A stretch of DNA of 8,794 bases from contig CATPAO010000094.1 in NCBI GenBank assembly GCA_955652025.1, positions 1-8,794 on the forward strand, given 5' to 3'. Made by a program: the position numbers and the translations under genes. This DNA comes from Casimicrobiaceae bacterium (GTDB lineage Bacteria; Pseudomonadota; Gammaproteobacteria; Burkholderiales; Casimicrobiaceae). Below, piece after piece: positions 1 to 6,997 of the stretch. The notes below the pieces were generated by a model, which saw only the letters and a list, made by a program, of their open reading frames with translations, was not told where the DNA came from and did not search any database. How positions within the stretch are numbered: position 1 is the first letter of the stretch; each line of letters opens with the position of its first letter.

Positions 1-2
1 CC

Positions 3-155
3 GCGCGCTACGCGTGCTGCGAGCTTCGCCCGGACGGCACCGAGATCGCGGACGTCCGCTGGTTTCCCGCCGATGCATTGCCGGATCGGCCGCAGTCGCT
101 GTCGATCGCAAGGCAACTGATCGACACGACCGCCGCGCGACTGCGCGGGGAATGA
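3..155 (+). CDS. nudC: NAD(+)/NADH diphosphatase NudC-like, C-terminal fragment
   Basis: This is the end of a gene cut by the left window edge; 50 codons and a TGA stop at 153-155 are visible. The peptide contains EIADVRWFPADALP followed by SIARQLIDT, which is the pattern at the C-terminal end of NudC-type Nudix enzymes: a 'E(I/L)xxARWF' strand after the Nudix box, then an 'SIARxLI' helix. NudC cleaves NAD(H) to NMN(H) and AMP and also removes NAD caps from RNA. The Nudix box and the zinc-ribbon cysteines would lie upstream of the window, so the catalytic residues cannot be checked. The gene converges on the CMD-family gene with only 10 bases between the two stops and no obvious terminator hairpin. 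Another Nudix hydrolase is possible. Confidence 0.7.
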   Translation, partial: ARYACCELRPDGTEIADVRWFPADALPDRPQSLSIARQLIDTTAARLRGE

Positions 156-165
156 TCGGGCGCCT

Positions 166-729
166 CTAAGACGAAAGCGGCAGGAGCGCGATCGATGGCG
201 TGGAGGGGGCCGGCGTGCCGGCGACATTCAGCACCATGGCGAGCAGCGTGTAATAACCGTTGATGCCGGCCAGGTCGACCACGCCGTGTTCGCCGAATCG
301 GGCCACCGCGCGCGCAAACGTGGCCTCCCCCACGGTCCTGTCACGCGCCAGCTCGACGCAAAAATCGTAGACCGTCGCTTCGTCATCGCTCATCGGCGCC
401 GGGCGCCGCGCGGCGGCAATCGCCGCGATCGTCGCGGCCGCGATACCGGCGTCCTCGGCCAGCGGCGCGTGGATCGCCCATTCCACCGCCTGATTCCAAT
501 GCCGCGCGATGACGAGAATGGCGAGCTCGGTGAGCCGCGTGCCGATCGCGCTGCGAAAACGCAAGTACTCGCCCATCCGCTGCGCGCAATCGGCGAGCTC
601 GGGACTCCGCAACAGCGGCACGAACGGTCCATACAAGGCGCCGCGCGGTCCGCGCGCGATCGCTTCCGCTACGCGGCGCTGTTCGCCGGTGAGACGTTCG
701 TCCGGCAGCGGGGGGAGGCGATCGCGCAC
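166..729 (-). CDS. Carboxymuconolactone decarboxylase (CMD)-family protein, AhpD-like fold
   Basis: The protein has 187 residues and is all-helical in appearance. The CMD core runs from about residue 45 to 130, with the family signature around WNQAVEWAIHAPLAEDAG (78-95), where Glu83 and His87 sit in the ExxxH arrangement. The CxxC pair of AhpD-type members is absent; the only cysteines, Cys48 and Cys124, are far apart. An AhpD-like disulfide-reductase role is therefore unlikely, and the substrate cannot be predicted. The start is taken as GTG at 729, because no in-frame ATG precedes the conserved N-terminus and the ATG overlapping the upstream stop is out of frame. It begins 10 bases after the stop of the binding-protein gene, without a clear Shine-Dalgarno, which suggests translational coupling and membership in the same operon. 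It is the last gene of that unit. Confidence 0.8.
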   Translation of the reverse strand: MRDRLPPLPDERLTGEQRRVAEAIARGPRGALYGPFVPLLRSPELADCAQRMGEYLRFRSAIGTRLTELAILVIARHWNQAVEWAIHAPLAEDAGIAAATIAAIAAARRPAPMSDDEATVYDFCVELARDRTVGEATFARAVARFGEHGVVDLAGINGYYTLLAMVLNVAGTPAPSTPSIALLPLSS

Positions 730-739
730 GGCGCCGACT

Positions 740-1651
740 TCATTCGTAGGCTGCAGGATCCGGCGAATCCGTGGGGTGCTCGAACGCCTTCTTGAGTGCC
801 GGGCTCAAAGGAAAATTGAGCGCCGTCCCCTTGGGCGGAATCGGCTTGCTGAACCATTTGTCGTAGATCGTCAGGATTTCACCCCGCCGATAGAGATCGG
901 CGAGTGCGCGATCGGCGACACGCTTGAACGCCGCGTCGCCGCGCGGCAGCATCAGCGCGTACGGGTCGATGCTGAACGCTTCGCTGCCGATCGAGTAGTC
1001 GGCGGGATTGCGCGAATTCGCGGCGAGCCCGGTCAACAGAATGTCGTCCTCGAAAAACGCGACCGCGCGTCCCGTGTCGACCATCAACAGGGATTCGGCG
1101 TGATCCTTGCCGGTCAACACCGTCATGCCGAGCCCGTGCTTGGCGTTCAATCCGTTGACGCGCGCGAGCGTGTTGGTGCCGGCGGTGCAGACCACGGTCT
1201 TGCCTTTCAGATCCGCCAGCGTCCGCAATCCGCTCGCTTTCTTGGCGATGAATTTCGTCGAGACGATGAACGTGGTATCGGAAAACGCGACCTGTTGTTG
1301 CCGCTCCGCGTTGTTCACCGTCGAGCCGCATTCGATGTCGACGGTGCCGTTCGCGATTAGCGGGATGCGCGTCGCCGACGTCACGGGGTTGTATTTGACG
1401 CGCAGCGCGGGCAGCTTGAGCTCGGCCTTGACCGCGTCGATGACGCGGAGGCACAAATCCACCGAATAGCCGATCGGCTGCTGGCGATCGTCGAGATACG
1501 AAAACGGCACCGAGGATTCGCGGTACCCGAGCGTGATCTCACCCGCATCCTTGACGCGCTTCAGGACACCCGTCGATTCCTGGGCGGAGCTCGCGCCGGT
1601 CAACCCGAGCGCGGTGAGGAGTAGGGCAATGCGAATGGCTGGCTGGTGCAT
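740..1651 (-). CDS. ABC-transporter periplasmic amino-acid-binding protein, glutamate/aspartate (GltI) type
   Basis: A 303-residue family-3 solute-binding protein. Residues 1-23 form a signal peptide ending in SSA-Q. The mature part matches E. coli GltI closely in its landmark segments: LGYRESSVPFSY (41-52), TSATRIPLIANGT (91-103), ECGSTVNNAERQ (107-118), CTAGTNT (155-161), KDHAES (182-187), GRAVAFFEDD (194-203), and DKWFSKPIPPKG (264-275) near the end. The Arg, Ser, Thr, His and Asp positions that contact the acidic ligand in GltI appear to be kept, so glutamate, aspartate or a close analogue is the likely ligand (inference). I chose ATG at 1651 rather than the ATG at 1675 because GGGAGG lies just before it and the signal peptide then starts cleanly. 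The gene starts 36 bases after the aminotransferase stop. No permease or ATPase gene lies in the unit, so it must work with components encoded elsewhere or in another role. Confidence 0.9.
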   Translation of the reverse strand: MHQPAIRIALLLTALGLTGASSAQESTGVLKRVKDAGEITLGYRESSVPFSYLDDRQQPIGYSVDLCLRVIDAVKAELKLPALRVKYNPVTSATRIPLIANGTVDIECGSTVNNAERQQQVAFSDTTFIVSTKFIAKKASGLRTLADLKGKTVVCTAGTNTLARVNGLNAKHGLGMTVLTGKDHAESLLMVDTGRAVAFFEDDILLTGLAANSRNPADYSIGSEAFSIDPYALMLPRGDAAFKRVADRALADLYRRGEILTIYDKWFSKPIPPKGTALNFPLSPALKKAFEHPTDSPDPAAYE

Positions 1652-1687
1652 GGTGCCTCCCGGTGGATGATGCAAACGCGCGATGGA

Positions 1688-3028
1688 TCAGGCGGCCGCC
1701 TTGAGGTTGGCCAGGCTCGAATCGATCGCCTGCCAAAGCCGCTCGACGATCGCGTCGATGCCTGCTTCGTCGATGATGTACGGCGGCGCGAGCAGGACGT
1801 GATCGCCGCGTTCGCCGTCGATGGTTCCGCCCCCCGGATACACCATCAATCCGCGTTGCATCGCCTCGGCCTTGATGCAGGCGTGCAATTTGAGCGTGGG
1901 ATCGAAGGGCCGTTTGGCGGCTCGATCGGCGACGAGCTCGAGCGCCATGAAGAGTCCGCGGCCGCGAATGTCGCCGACGTTCGGATGGTCGCCGAAGCGG
2001 GTACGGAGCGCGCGATCCAGATAGCGGCCGAGCGATCGGACCCGCTCGATCAGGCCGTCGCGCTGGATAACGGTTTGCACCGCCAGCGCCGCGGCGGCGG
2101 CGACCGGGTGGCCGATGTACGTGTGGCCGTGCTGGAATACGCCGCTGCCGTTCTTGATCGGTTCGACGACGCGGCCGTGAGCGAGTACTGCGCCGATGGG
2201 CTGATAGCCGCCACCCAAGCCCTTCGCGACGGCGATCAGATCGGGAACGACGTCTTCCTGCTCGATCGCGTACAGCGTGCCGGTGCGTCCCATGCCGCAC
2301 ATCACTTCGTCGCAAATCAACAACGCGCCGCAGCGATCCAGGACTTCGCGCACGCGGCGAAAATAGCCGGGCGTGGGCGGCACCGCGCCGGCGGTCGCGC
2401 CGACCACGGTCTCGGCACAGAAACCGATGACGCGGTCCGCGCCGACCGCGCGAATCGCCGCCTCCAGCTCGGCGATGAGGCGATCCGTATAGGCGTCCTG
2501 CGACTCATCGTCCCGTCGCTCGCGGTACTCGAAGCAGGGTGAAACCCGCTTGACGTCGATCAACAGCGGCGCGAATTGCGAGCGGCGCCACTCGTTGCCG
2601 CCGACCGCGAGCGCGCCGAGCGTGTTGCCGTGATAGCTCTGGCGACGCGCGATGAAAATGTCCCGCTGTGGTTCGCCGCGTTCGACGAAGTGCTGGCGCG
2701 CGAGCTTGAGCGCCGCCTCCATCGCTTCCGATCCGCCGGACACGAGATAGACGTAGTCGAGACCTTTCGGCGCGCTCTCGACCATCGCGTCGGCGAGGCG
2801 CTCGGCGACCTCGGTCGTGAAAAAGCTCGTGTGAGCGTAGGCAATCTTGTCGATCTGCGCATGCATCGCCGCAATCACATCGGGGTGGCCGTGTCCGAGA
2901 CACGACACCGCAGCGCCGCCGCTGGCGTCGATGTAGCGCCGTCCCGCGCTGTCGCAGATTTCGATGCCGCGCGCGGCCACCGCAACGGGAAGCGTCGCGC
3001 GGAGGTTTCGATGCATCAGGTGACTCAT
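1688..3028 (-). CDS. Class III PLP-dependent aminotransferase
   Basis: A 446-residue fold-type I aminotransferase of class III (omega-amino acid/GABA/DAPA aminotransferase group). Visible landmarks are DASGGAAVSCLGHGHP (34-49), the cofactor-phosphate loop SGGSEAMEAALK (97-108), YHGNTLGAL (132-140), LLICDEVMCGMGRTG (236-250, with Asp240 facing the PLP ring nitrogen), AVAKGLGGGYQPIGA (266-280, with Lys269 as the Schiff-base lysine), and GHTYIGHP (301-308). It transfers amino groups between an omega-amine or amino acid and a keto acid; the substrate cannot be read from the sequence. The reading frame stays open upstream through the regulator gene, but the family N-terminus begins at MSHLMHRN. 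ATG 3028 overlaps the regulator stop in an ATGA, so the two are translationally coupled. The association with a glutamate/aspartate-type binding protein suggests use of an imported amino compound (inference). Confidence 0.92.
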   Translation of the reverse strand: MSHLMHRNLRATLPVAVAARGIEICDSAGRRYIDASGGAAVSCLGHGHPDVIAAMHAQIDKIAYAHTSFFTTEVAERLADAMVESAPKGLDYVYLVSGGSEAMEAALKLARQHFVERGEPQRDIFIARRQSYHGNTLGALAVGGNEWRRSQFAPLLIDVKRVSPCFEYRERRDDESQDAYTDRLIAELEAAIRAVGADRVIGFCAETVVGATAGAVPPTPGYFRRVREVLDRCGALLICDEVMCGMGRTGTLYAIEQEDVVPDLIAVAKGLGGGYQPIGAVLAHGRVVEPIKNGSGVFQHGHTYIGHPVAAAAALAVQTVIQRDGLIERVRSLGRYLDRALRTRFGDHPNVGDIRGRGLFMALELVADRAAKRPFDPTLKLHACIKAEAMQRGLMVYPGGGTIDGERGDHVLLAPPYIIDEAGIDAIVERLWQAIDSSLANLKAAA

Positions 3029-3891
3029 CGTGCGCCGTCCCAGTAAGCGTGCGTCTCCCGCAGCAGCCCTTCGCGTTCGCGCAATCGGCGCACGACGGGT
3101 TTGCCGCCGCGAAGCGCCACTTCTGCCATCAAGCGCTCGACCAGCGCGTGCGCCGCCACGAGCGAGTGGAAGAAGGAGCTCGACGTCGCCTCGAACAAGA
3201 GCCGCAGCGTGGCGCCGCGTGCAAGCGGAGAGAGCTCCGAGTCGGTCAGCGCGACGACCGCCACGCCACGCGCCTGTGCGCGGCGGACGGCGTCGACGGT
3301 CTGGCGCGAATAGGGCGCCAGCCCGATCGCGAGCAGCACCGATCCCGGCTCGAGGCCCGCAACCGACTCGTGCAGCGTTCCATAGGCGTCCTGCAGCAGC
3401 GCACCGCGACCCGTCAGCATCGAATAGAGGTAATGCGCGTGCAGGGCCACACTGTGGCAGCTGCGAAATCCCAGGAATGCCGTCGTGCGCGATTTCAGCA
3501 GCAAGCGCGCTGTTCGTTGAAAGAGCACCGGGTCGTTGAGGAGCGCCAGTGACGAGACGTCGGTTTCCTGCAGGCGGCCGAGATCGTCGAGATAATGCCG
3601 CGACGTCCGCCGCGCCGCCTGCATGCTTTCGGCCCGCGCGGAAAAATCGCCGGCGCCCCACCGCAGATGGCCGCGAAAGTCGTCGCGCAACGCGGCATAA
3701 GACGCAAAGCCGACCGCACGCGCCAGCCGGGCAAGCGTCGGCGGGACCACGTCGGCTCGGCGCGCCTGTTCGCGCATCGACAGCATACAAACGTCGGCCG
3801 GATTGTCGGCGACCCAGCGCGCCGCGCGCTTCAGCTCGCGCGGCAGTGCGTCGAATCCCGCGTTGATTCGGTCGAGTGCCGCGTCAGCCAT
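3025..3891 (-). CDS. MurR/RpiR-family transcriptional regulator (HTH plus SIS domain)
   Basis: A 288-residue regulator of usual RpiR size. The N-terminal helix-turn-helix (about residues 5-80) includes SMREQARRADVVPPTLARLARAVGFASYAALRDDF-type spacing at 38-72, where Pro50-Thr52 begin the recognition helix. The C-terminal SIS domain (about 125-250) includes FLGFRSCHSVALHAHYL (139-155) and AIGLAPYSRQTVDAV (188-202), followed by VAVVALTDSELSPLA (210-224). SIS domains in this family normally sense phosphosugars, although members controlling amino-compound catabolism also exist. The ATG at 3891 follows a weak AAGGGTG. The gene is first in a four-gene unit and lies directly downstream of an inverted repeat over a -35 box, so autoregulation together with control of the aminotransferase operon is likely (inference). 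Confidence 0.9.
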   Translation of the reverse strand: MADAALDRINAGFDALPRELKRAARWVADNPADVCMLSMREQARRADVVPPTLARLARAVGFASYAALRDDFRGHLRWGAGDFSARAESMQAARRTSRHYLDDLGRLQETDVSSLALLNDPVLFQRTARLLLKSRTTAFLGFRSCHSVALHAHYLYSMLTGRGALLQDAYGTLHESVAGLEPGSVLLAIGLAPYSRQTVDAVRRAQARGVAVVALTDSELSPLARGATLRLLFEATSSSFFHSLVAAHALVERLMAEVALRGGKPVVRRLREREGLLRETHAYWDGAR

Positions 3892-3945
3892 GTCACCCTT
3901 TACTGCGTCGGAATCGCTCGATGCATCCGAACCCGTGAGTATCTC

Positions 3946-3987
3946 AAACGTTACATTATGTATTTTAATGTGTCAAATGTAACATTT
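3946..3987. promoter_or_regulatory. Candidate RpiR operator: 12-base imperfect inverted repeat
   Basis: The arms AAACGTTACATT (3946-3957) and AATGTAACATTT (3976-3987) are reverse complements with one mismatch; the inner eight bases are perfect. A second, nested pair, ACATTA (3953-3958) and TAATGT (3966-3971), shares the left arm. ATGT recurs at 3958, 3968 and 3977, about one helical turn apart. The block is very AT-rich in a GC-rich window and lies about 55 bases upstream of the regulator start. Its position over the predicted promoter fits repression by a dimeric or tetrameric RpiR protein. Binding itself is inferred. Confidence 0.55.
3948..3976 (-). promoter_or_regulatory. Predicted sigma-70 promoter of the regulator-aminotransferase operon
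   Basis: On the minus strand a perfect TTGACA (-35) occupies 3976-3971. A weak TAACGT (3953-3948) follows after a 17-base spacer; TGTAAC two bases earlier is an alternative -10 with a short spacer. Transcription would start about 50 bases upstream of the ATG at 3891. Both boxes fall inside the inverted repeat, so a bound regulator would occlude RNA polymerase. Confidence 0.5.
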
Positions 3988-4017
3988 CTGGCGGCGCCGA
4001 TCGTTCTTTCGCCGCGA

Positions 4018-4117
4018 GCCTCGGACCGCGTTCGCGGCGTCGATCGGCGGATTCGCCGGTTGCGTTAAACTCCGCGCTTACGAGTCCACTATCGCCAGCG
4101 CCTCCCCTTTTCACACC
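4018..4117 (+). promoter_or_regulatory. Upstream region of the TPR gene; possible weak -10 only
   Basis: This is the gene-proximal half of the divergent intergenic region. TAAACT at 4066-4071 could serve as a -10 box for the TPR gene, since it is followed by the GC-rich stretch seen at many high-GC proteobacterial starts. No good -35 is placed 16-18 bases before it. No Shine-Dalgarno precedes the ATG at 4118; the region before it is pyrimidine-rich. Confidence 0.25.
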
Positions 4118-4702
4118 ATGTGCAGCCGACTTTCCTACTTGTTGGTCGTCGTCGCCCTTGCCGCCTCGTTCGGCGTTGCGCGGGCCGCCGACGCGCCGCG
4201 AGCGGCGGTCGCCAACGAAACGCAGGAGATATCGGAACCGGCGCGCAAGGCCTATGCGAATTCGATGCGCGAAGCGCGCGATCTGATGACACAAAAGAAA
4301 TACGACGAGGCGATCGCCAAGCTGGACGGACTCACGGCCTCGAGGCCGCGCGAGCCGCAGGCGCGATTCCTGAAGGGCGTCGCGCTTACCGACCAGAAGA
4401 AAATCGACCCGGCGATGGACGTATACCGTGCGCTCATCACCGATTTTCCCGAAATGCCCGAGCCTCACAACAATCTCGCGGTGCTGTATGCGCAGAAAGG
4501 TGAGCTGGCGCCGGCGCGGGACGAGCTCTTGTTGGCGGTCCGGGCGGCGCCGGATTATGCCGTCGCGCACGAGAACCTCGGCGACGTCTACGCGCAGCTT
4601 GCGGCCGAACAATACGAGCAGGTCTCCGGGCTCGACAAGAGAAACAAGACGGCGCCGGCCAAGCTCAAGCTCGTCCGCGATGCCGTCGCGGCTGCGCAGT
4701 AG
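4118..4702 (+). CDS. Secreted tetratricopeptide-repeat (TPR) protein
   Basis: A 194-residue protein with a signal peptide at residues 1-23 (hydrophobic core LLVVVALAASFGV, cleavage likely after ARA), so it is probably periplasmic. The rest is about four TPR units at roughly 46-79, 80-113, 114-147 and 148-181. Typical positions are seen in KKYDEAIAKLDGL (60-72), ARFLKGVALTDQKK (82-95), PHNNLAVLYAQKGE (116-129) and AHENLGDVYAQLA (150-162). TPR arrays bind other proteins, and the partner is not evident. It stands 56 bases before ppiA on the same strand, and TPR genes beside ppiA are familiar in Betaproteobacteria, which suggests a shared envelope-folding context (inference). There is no recognisable ribosome binding site; the start rests on the signal peptide. 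Confidence 0.85.
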   Translation: MCSRLSYLLVVVALAASFGVARAADAPRAAVANETQEISEPARKAYANSMREARDLMTQKKYDEAIAKLDGLTASRPREPQARFLKGVALTDQKKIDPAMDVYRALITDFPEMPEPHNNLAVLYAQKGELAPARDELLLAVRAAPDYAVAHENLGDVYAQLAAEQYEQVSGLDKRNKTAPAKLKLVRDAVAAAQ

Positions 4703-4758
4703 AAGACCCTTCCGCTTTTCTTCGATCCGCGATCCGTATCACAAGGAGGAATCCATTC

Positions 4759-5370
4759 ATGATTCGACATCTGCTGGCTGCGGCAACGGCCATCGCGCTG
4801 ACCGTCGCCCCCGCATGGGCGGCCAATCCCCAAGTCGACCTCGACACGACCGCGGGAAAGATCCGGCTCGAGCTCTATCCCGATGCGGCGCCAAAAACCG
4901 TCGCAAATTTCCTCGACTACGTCAAAGCCAAGCATTACGACGGCACGCAGTTCCATCGCGTGATCGACGGCTTCATGATTCAAGGCGGAGGCTTCACGAA
5001 GGATTTCAAGCAGAAGCCGACCAAGCCGCCGATCGTCAACGAGGCGGAAACGAGCAGCAAGGCCGGCCTGCTGAACGTCCCCGGCACGATCGCGATGGCG
5101 CGCACGTCCGATCCAAATTCTGCGACGTCGCAATTCTTCATCAATATCAACAACAATCAGCGGCTCAACTTCCGCTCATCCGATCCTGCGGGCATCGGAT
5201 ACACGGTGTTCGGCAAGGTGGTCGACGGAATGGAAGTCGTCGACAAGATCGCCAAGGCGCCCAAGGGAGCCAAGGCGATGCCGCCGGGCTCGCCGCTCAA
5301 TCCGGGCGACGTGCCAACAGAGCTCGTCGTGATCAACACGGCGCGCATTGTCGAGGCCGCGAAGCCGTGA
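4759..5370 (+). CDS. ppiA: Periplasmic peptidyl-prolyl cis-trans isomerase (cyclophilin type)
   Basis: A 203-residue cyclophilin with a signal peptide at 1-21 ([17 protein letters not shown], cleavage near AWA-A), so it acts in the periplasm on proline peptide bonds of secreted proteins. The active-site segment [14 protein letters not shown] (65-78) carries the catalytic Arg67 with Phe72, Met73 and Gln75; SATSQFFIN (121-129) supplies Phe127, equivalent to human CypA Phe113. The CypA Trp121 position is Arg135 and the His126 position is Tyr148, so weak cyclosporin binding is expected, as in other bacterial cyclophilins. A strong AAGGAGG (4743-4749) lies 9 bases before the ATG. The C-terminal stretch around 170-183 ([14 protein letters not shown]) is an insertion compared with the cytosolic paralogue next door. 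Confidence 0.93.
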   Translation: MIRHLLAAATAIALTVAPAWAANPQVDLDTTAGKIRLELYPDAAPKTVANFLDYVKAKHYDGTQFHRVIDGFMIQGGGFTKDFKQKPTKPPIVNEAETSSKAGLLNVPGTIAMARTSDPNSATSQFFININNNQRLNFRSSDPAGIGYTVFGKVVDGMEVVDKIAKAPKGAKAMPPGSPLNPGDVPTELVVINTARIVEAAKP

Positions 5371-5401
5371 TCACCCGACGCGTCCACCCAAGGGAAACAC
5401 A

Positions 5402-5905
5402 ATGAGCGAAGTTGTCTTGCATACCAATCACGGCGATATCACGCTGGCGCTCGATACCGAGAACGCGCCGGCCACGGTCGCCAATTTCCTGCAGTACGTT
5501 CGCGACGGGCATTACGACAATACGGTCTTTCATCGCGTCATCGACGGCTTCATGATCCAAGGCGGCGGATTCGAGCCGGGCATGCGCCAGAAGCCGACGC
5601 GCGGACCGGTCGCGAACGAAGCCACGAACGGCGTCAAGAACACGCGTTACTCGGTGGCGATGGCGCGGACGTCCGAACCGCATTCGGCGACCGCGCAGTT
5701 CTTCATCAACGTCGCCGACAACGATTTTCTCGATTACAAGGCGCCGAGCGCGCAAGGCTACGGCTACTGCGTATTCGCGCGCGTCGTCAAAGGCACCGCC
5801 GTCGTCGACCGGATCAGGGGCGTGGCCACGGGCACCACCGGCACGCATCAGAACGTGCCGCGCGAGGACGTCGTCATCACCGGCGCCGAGGTCGTGCCGG
5901 CGTAA
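5402..5905 (+). CDS. ppiB: Cytoplasmic peptidyl-prolyl cis-trans isomerase (cyclophilin type)
   Basis: A 167-residue cyclophilin without a signal peptide, close to the 164 residues of E. coli PpiB, and therefore cytosolic. The active-site segment is [15 protein letters not shown] (43-57) with Arg45, Phe50, Met51 and Gln53; Phe101 lies in SATAQFFIN. Phe109 replaces the CypA tryptophan and Tyr122 the CypA histidine, as is usual in bacterial forms. The start is ATG 5402, preceded by AGGGAA; an in-frame ATG at 5348 would add 18 unrelated residues and overlap ppiA. It starts 31 bases after ppiA, and the two are evidently paralogues that diverged in location. Confidence 0.93.
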   Translation: MSEVVLHTNHGDITLALDTENAPATVANFLQYVRDGHYDNTVFHRVIDGFMIQGGGFEPGMRQKPTRGPVANEATNGVKNTRYSVAMARTSEPHSATAQFFINVADNDFLDYKAPSAQGYGYCVFARVVKGTAVVDRIRGVATGTTGTHQNVPREDVVITGAEVVPA

Positions 5906-5939
5906 CGACTTTGCGCCGCCGCGGATGGAGCGACCACCG

Positions 5940-6719
5940 ATGAAGCCGGCGCTCCTGTTGTCCGACTTGCATCTGTCGCCGGCGCGGCCGGCGGCCGTCG
6001 CGGCGTTTCACGCATTCGCGCGCGGTCCGGCGCGAGCCGCCTCGGTTGTCTACATTCTTGGCGACCTGTTCGATTGGTGGCTCGGCGACGATCAGTTGCG
6101 GGAACCGTTCGCCCGCGCGGTCGGCGAATCGATTATCGGCATCACGGCGGCCGGCGTTCCAGTGTATTTCGCGCGCGGCAATCGCGACTTCATGCTAGGT
6201 GAGGCCTTCGGACGGGCGACGGGCGCGCAGCTTCTTCCCGACGGGACCGTCGTCGAGATCGGCGGGACGCGCACGCTGCTCATGCATGGCGACGAACTTT
6301 GTATCGATGACGCCGACTATCAGCGGTATCGCGCGCGGATCCGCGCGCCGAAGGTCACGCGGCGCCTACTGGCGCTGCCGTATTTCATCCGCCGCGGCAT
6401 TGCCTGGTATTTGCTGCGCCGGAGCCGCGACGCGAACGCCCTCAAGTCCGAGTCGATCATGGATGTCAGCGGCGACGCCGTCGCGGATGCATTTCGGCGC
6501 CACGGCGTGCGGCGGATGATCCACGGCCATACGCATCGTCCGGCGCGGCACGAGCATCCGGTCGACGGCGCCACGTGCGAGCGATTCGTGCTGGCGGATT
6601 GGCACGACCACGGCCACTTTCTCGAAGTCGATGCCGACGGGGTTCGCGCGCGAACGATTACAGACTCGTCCGCCCTGGGTTCGGAACCGCAGTTCGTCGC
6701 GCCGAGTCGAAGCCACTGA
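5940..6719 (+). CDS. lpxH: UDP-2,3-diacylglucosamine diphosphatase (lipid A biosynthesis)
   Basis: LpxH hydrolyses UDP-2,3-diacylglucosamine to lipid X (2,3-diacylglucosamine 1-phosphate) and UMP at the inner membrane surface in the Raetz pathway. The 259-residue protein carries the full two-metal calcineurin-like phosphoesterase set: SDLHLS (8-13; Asp9, His11), GDLFDWWLGDD (41-51; Asp42), GNRDFM (80-85; Asn81), HGDELCIDDADYQ (116-128; His116), and HGHTHRP (195-201; His195, His197). The segment between about 127 and 175 is the lipid-binding cap typical of LpxH. I chose ATG 5940 over ATG 5925 because GGAG (5927-5930) lies 9 bases upstream and KPALLLSDLHLS matches the family start. The 19-residue tail after about 240 is unremarkable. 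Confidence 0.95.
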   Translation: MKPALLLSDLHLSPARPAAVAAFHAFARGPARAASVVYILGDLFDWWLGDDQLREPFARAVGESIIGITAAGVPVYFARGNRDFMLGEAFGRATGAQLLPDGTVVEIGGTRTLLMHGDELCIDDADYQRYRARIRAPKVTRRLLALPYFIRRGIAWYLLRRSRDANALKSESIMDVSGDAVADAFRRHGVRRMIHGHTHRPARHEHPVDGATCERFVLADWHDHGHFLEVDADGVRARTITDSSALGSEPQFVAPSRSH

Positions 6720-6721
6720 CC

Positions 6722-6997
6722 ATGACCGCCGAACTCTTCACGCCAGGATGGTTCTCGGCGCTGGCGACGATCGTGCTGATCGACCTCGTGCTCGCCGGCG
6801 ACAACGCGATCGTCATCGGCTTGGCGGCGCGCAACGTGTCGCGTGAGATGCGGCGGCGCGGGACTGCCGGCGCTATCGCATCGCGGCCGGCGTCGGTCCG
6901 ACGAGGATCACGTTACCACCGAACTTTTTCAGCCACAGCGTGTATTCGTTGCTTTCTGTATCGGCGCCAATTGGATCCGCCAGCGCGGCGTTGTTGA
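6722..6997 (+). pseudogene. TerC/YjbE-family membrane protein, truncated 5' remnant
   Basis: An open frame of 91 codons starts 2 bases after the lpxH stop. Residues 10-45 are a clear TerC/YjbE N-terminus: a first membrane helix FSALATIVLIDLVLAGDNAIVIGLAARN with the family motif DLVLAGDNAIVIGLAAR. Intact members have roughly 200 or more residues and six or more membrane helices. Here, after about residue 46 (near base 6860), the translation turns arginine-rich with no further helices and ends at 6997. A short GTAGAI at 47-52 resembles the start of the second helix but leads nowhere. The minus-strand remnant starts at the same place (its stop is at 6873-6875), so the gene looks truncated by a deletion or rearrangement. 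Such proteins are proposed metal exporters; this copy cannot be functional as read. Confidence 0.7.

Noticed and set aside
509..1360. 283-codon plus-strand open frame opposite the CMD and binding-protein genes
   Set aside because: It is antisense to two well-recognised genes, has a charged, arginine-rich composition and no domain: a high-GC shadow.
1651..1675. Upstream ATG at 1675 as start of the binding protein
   Set aside because: The added residues contain the GGGAGG ribosome binding site of the ATG at 1651 and would precede the signal peptide with an unusual extension.
1688..3790. A single 700-residue minus-strand frame containing the aminotransferase
   Set aside because: The first 254 codons overlap the RpiR gene in another frame and are arginine/alanine-rich with no domain. 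The aminotransferase family N-terminus and the ATGA overlap set the start at 3028.
5348..5401. In-frame extension of ppiB by 18 residues
   Set aside because: It overlaps the end of ppiA, lacks a ribosome site and is unlike PpiB N-termini; AGGGAA lies before the ATG at 5402.
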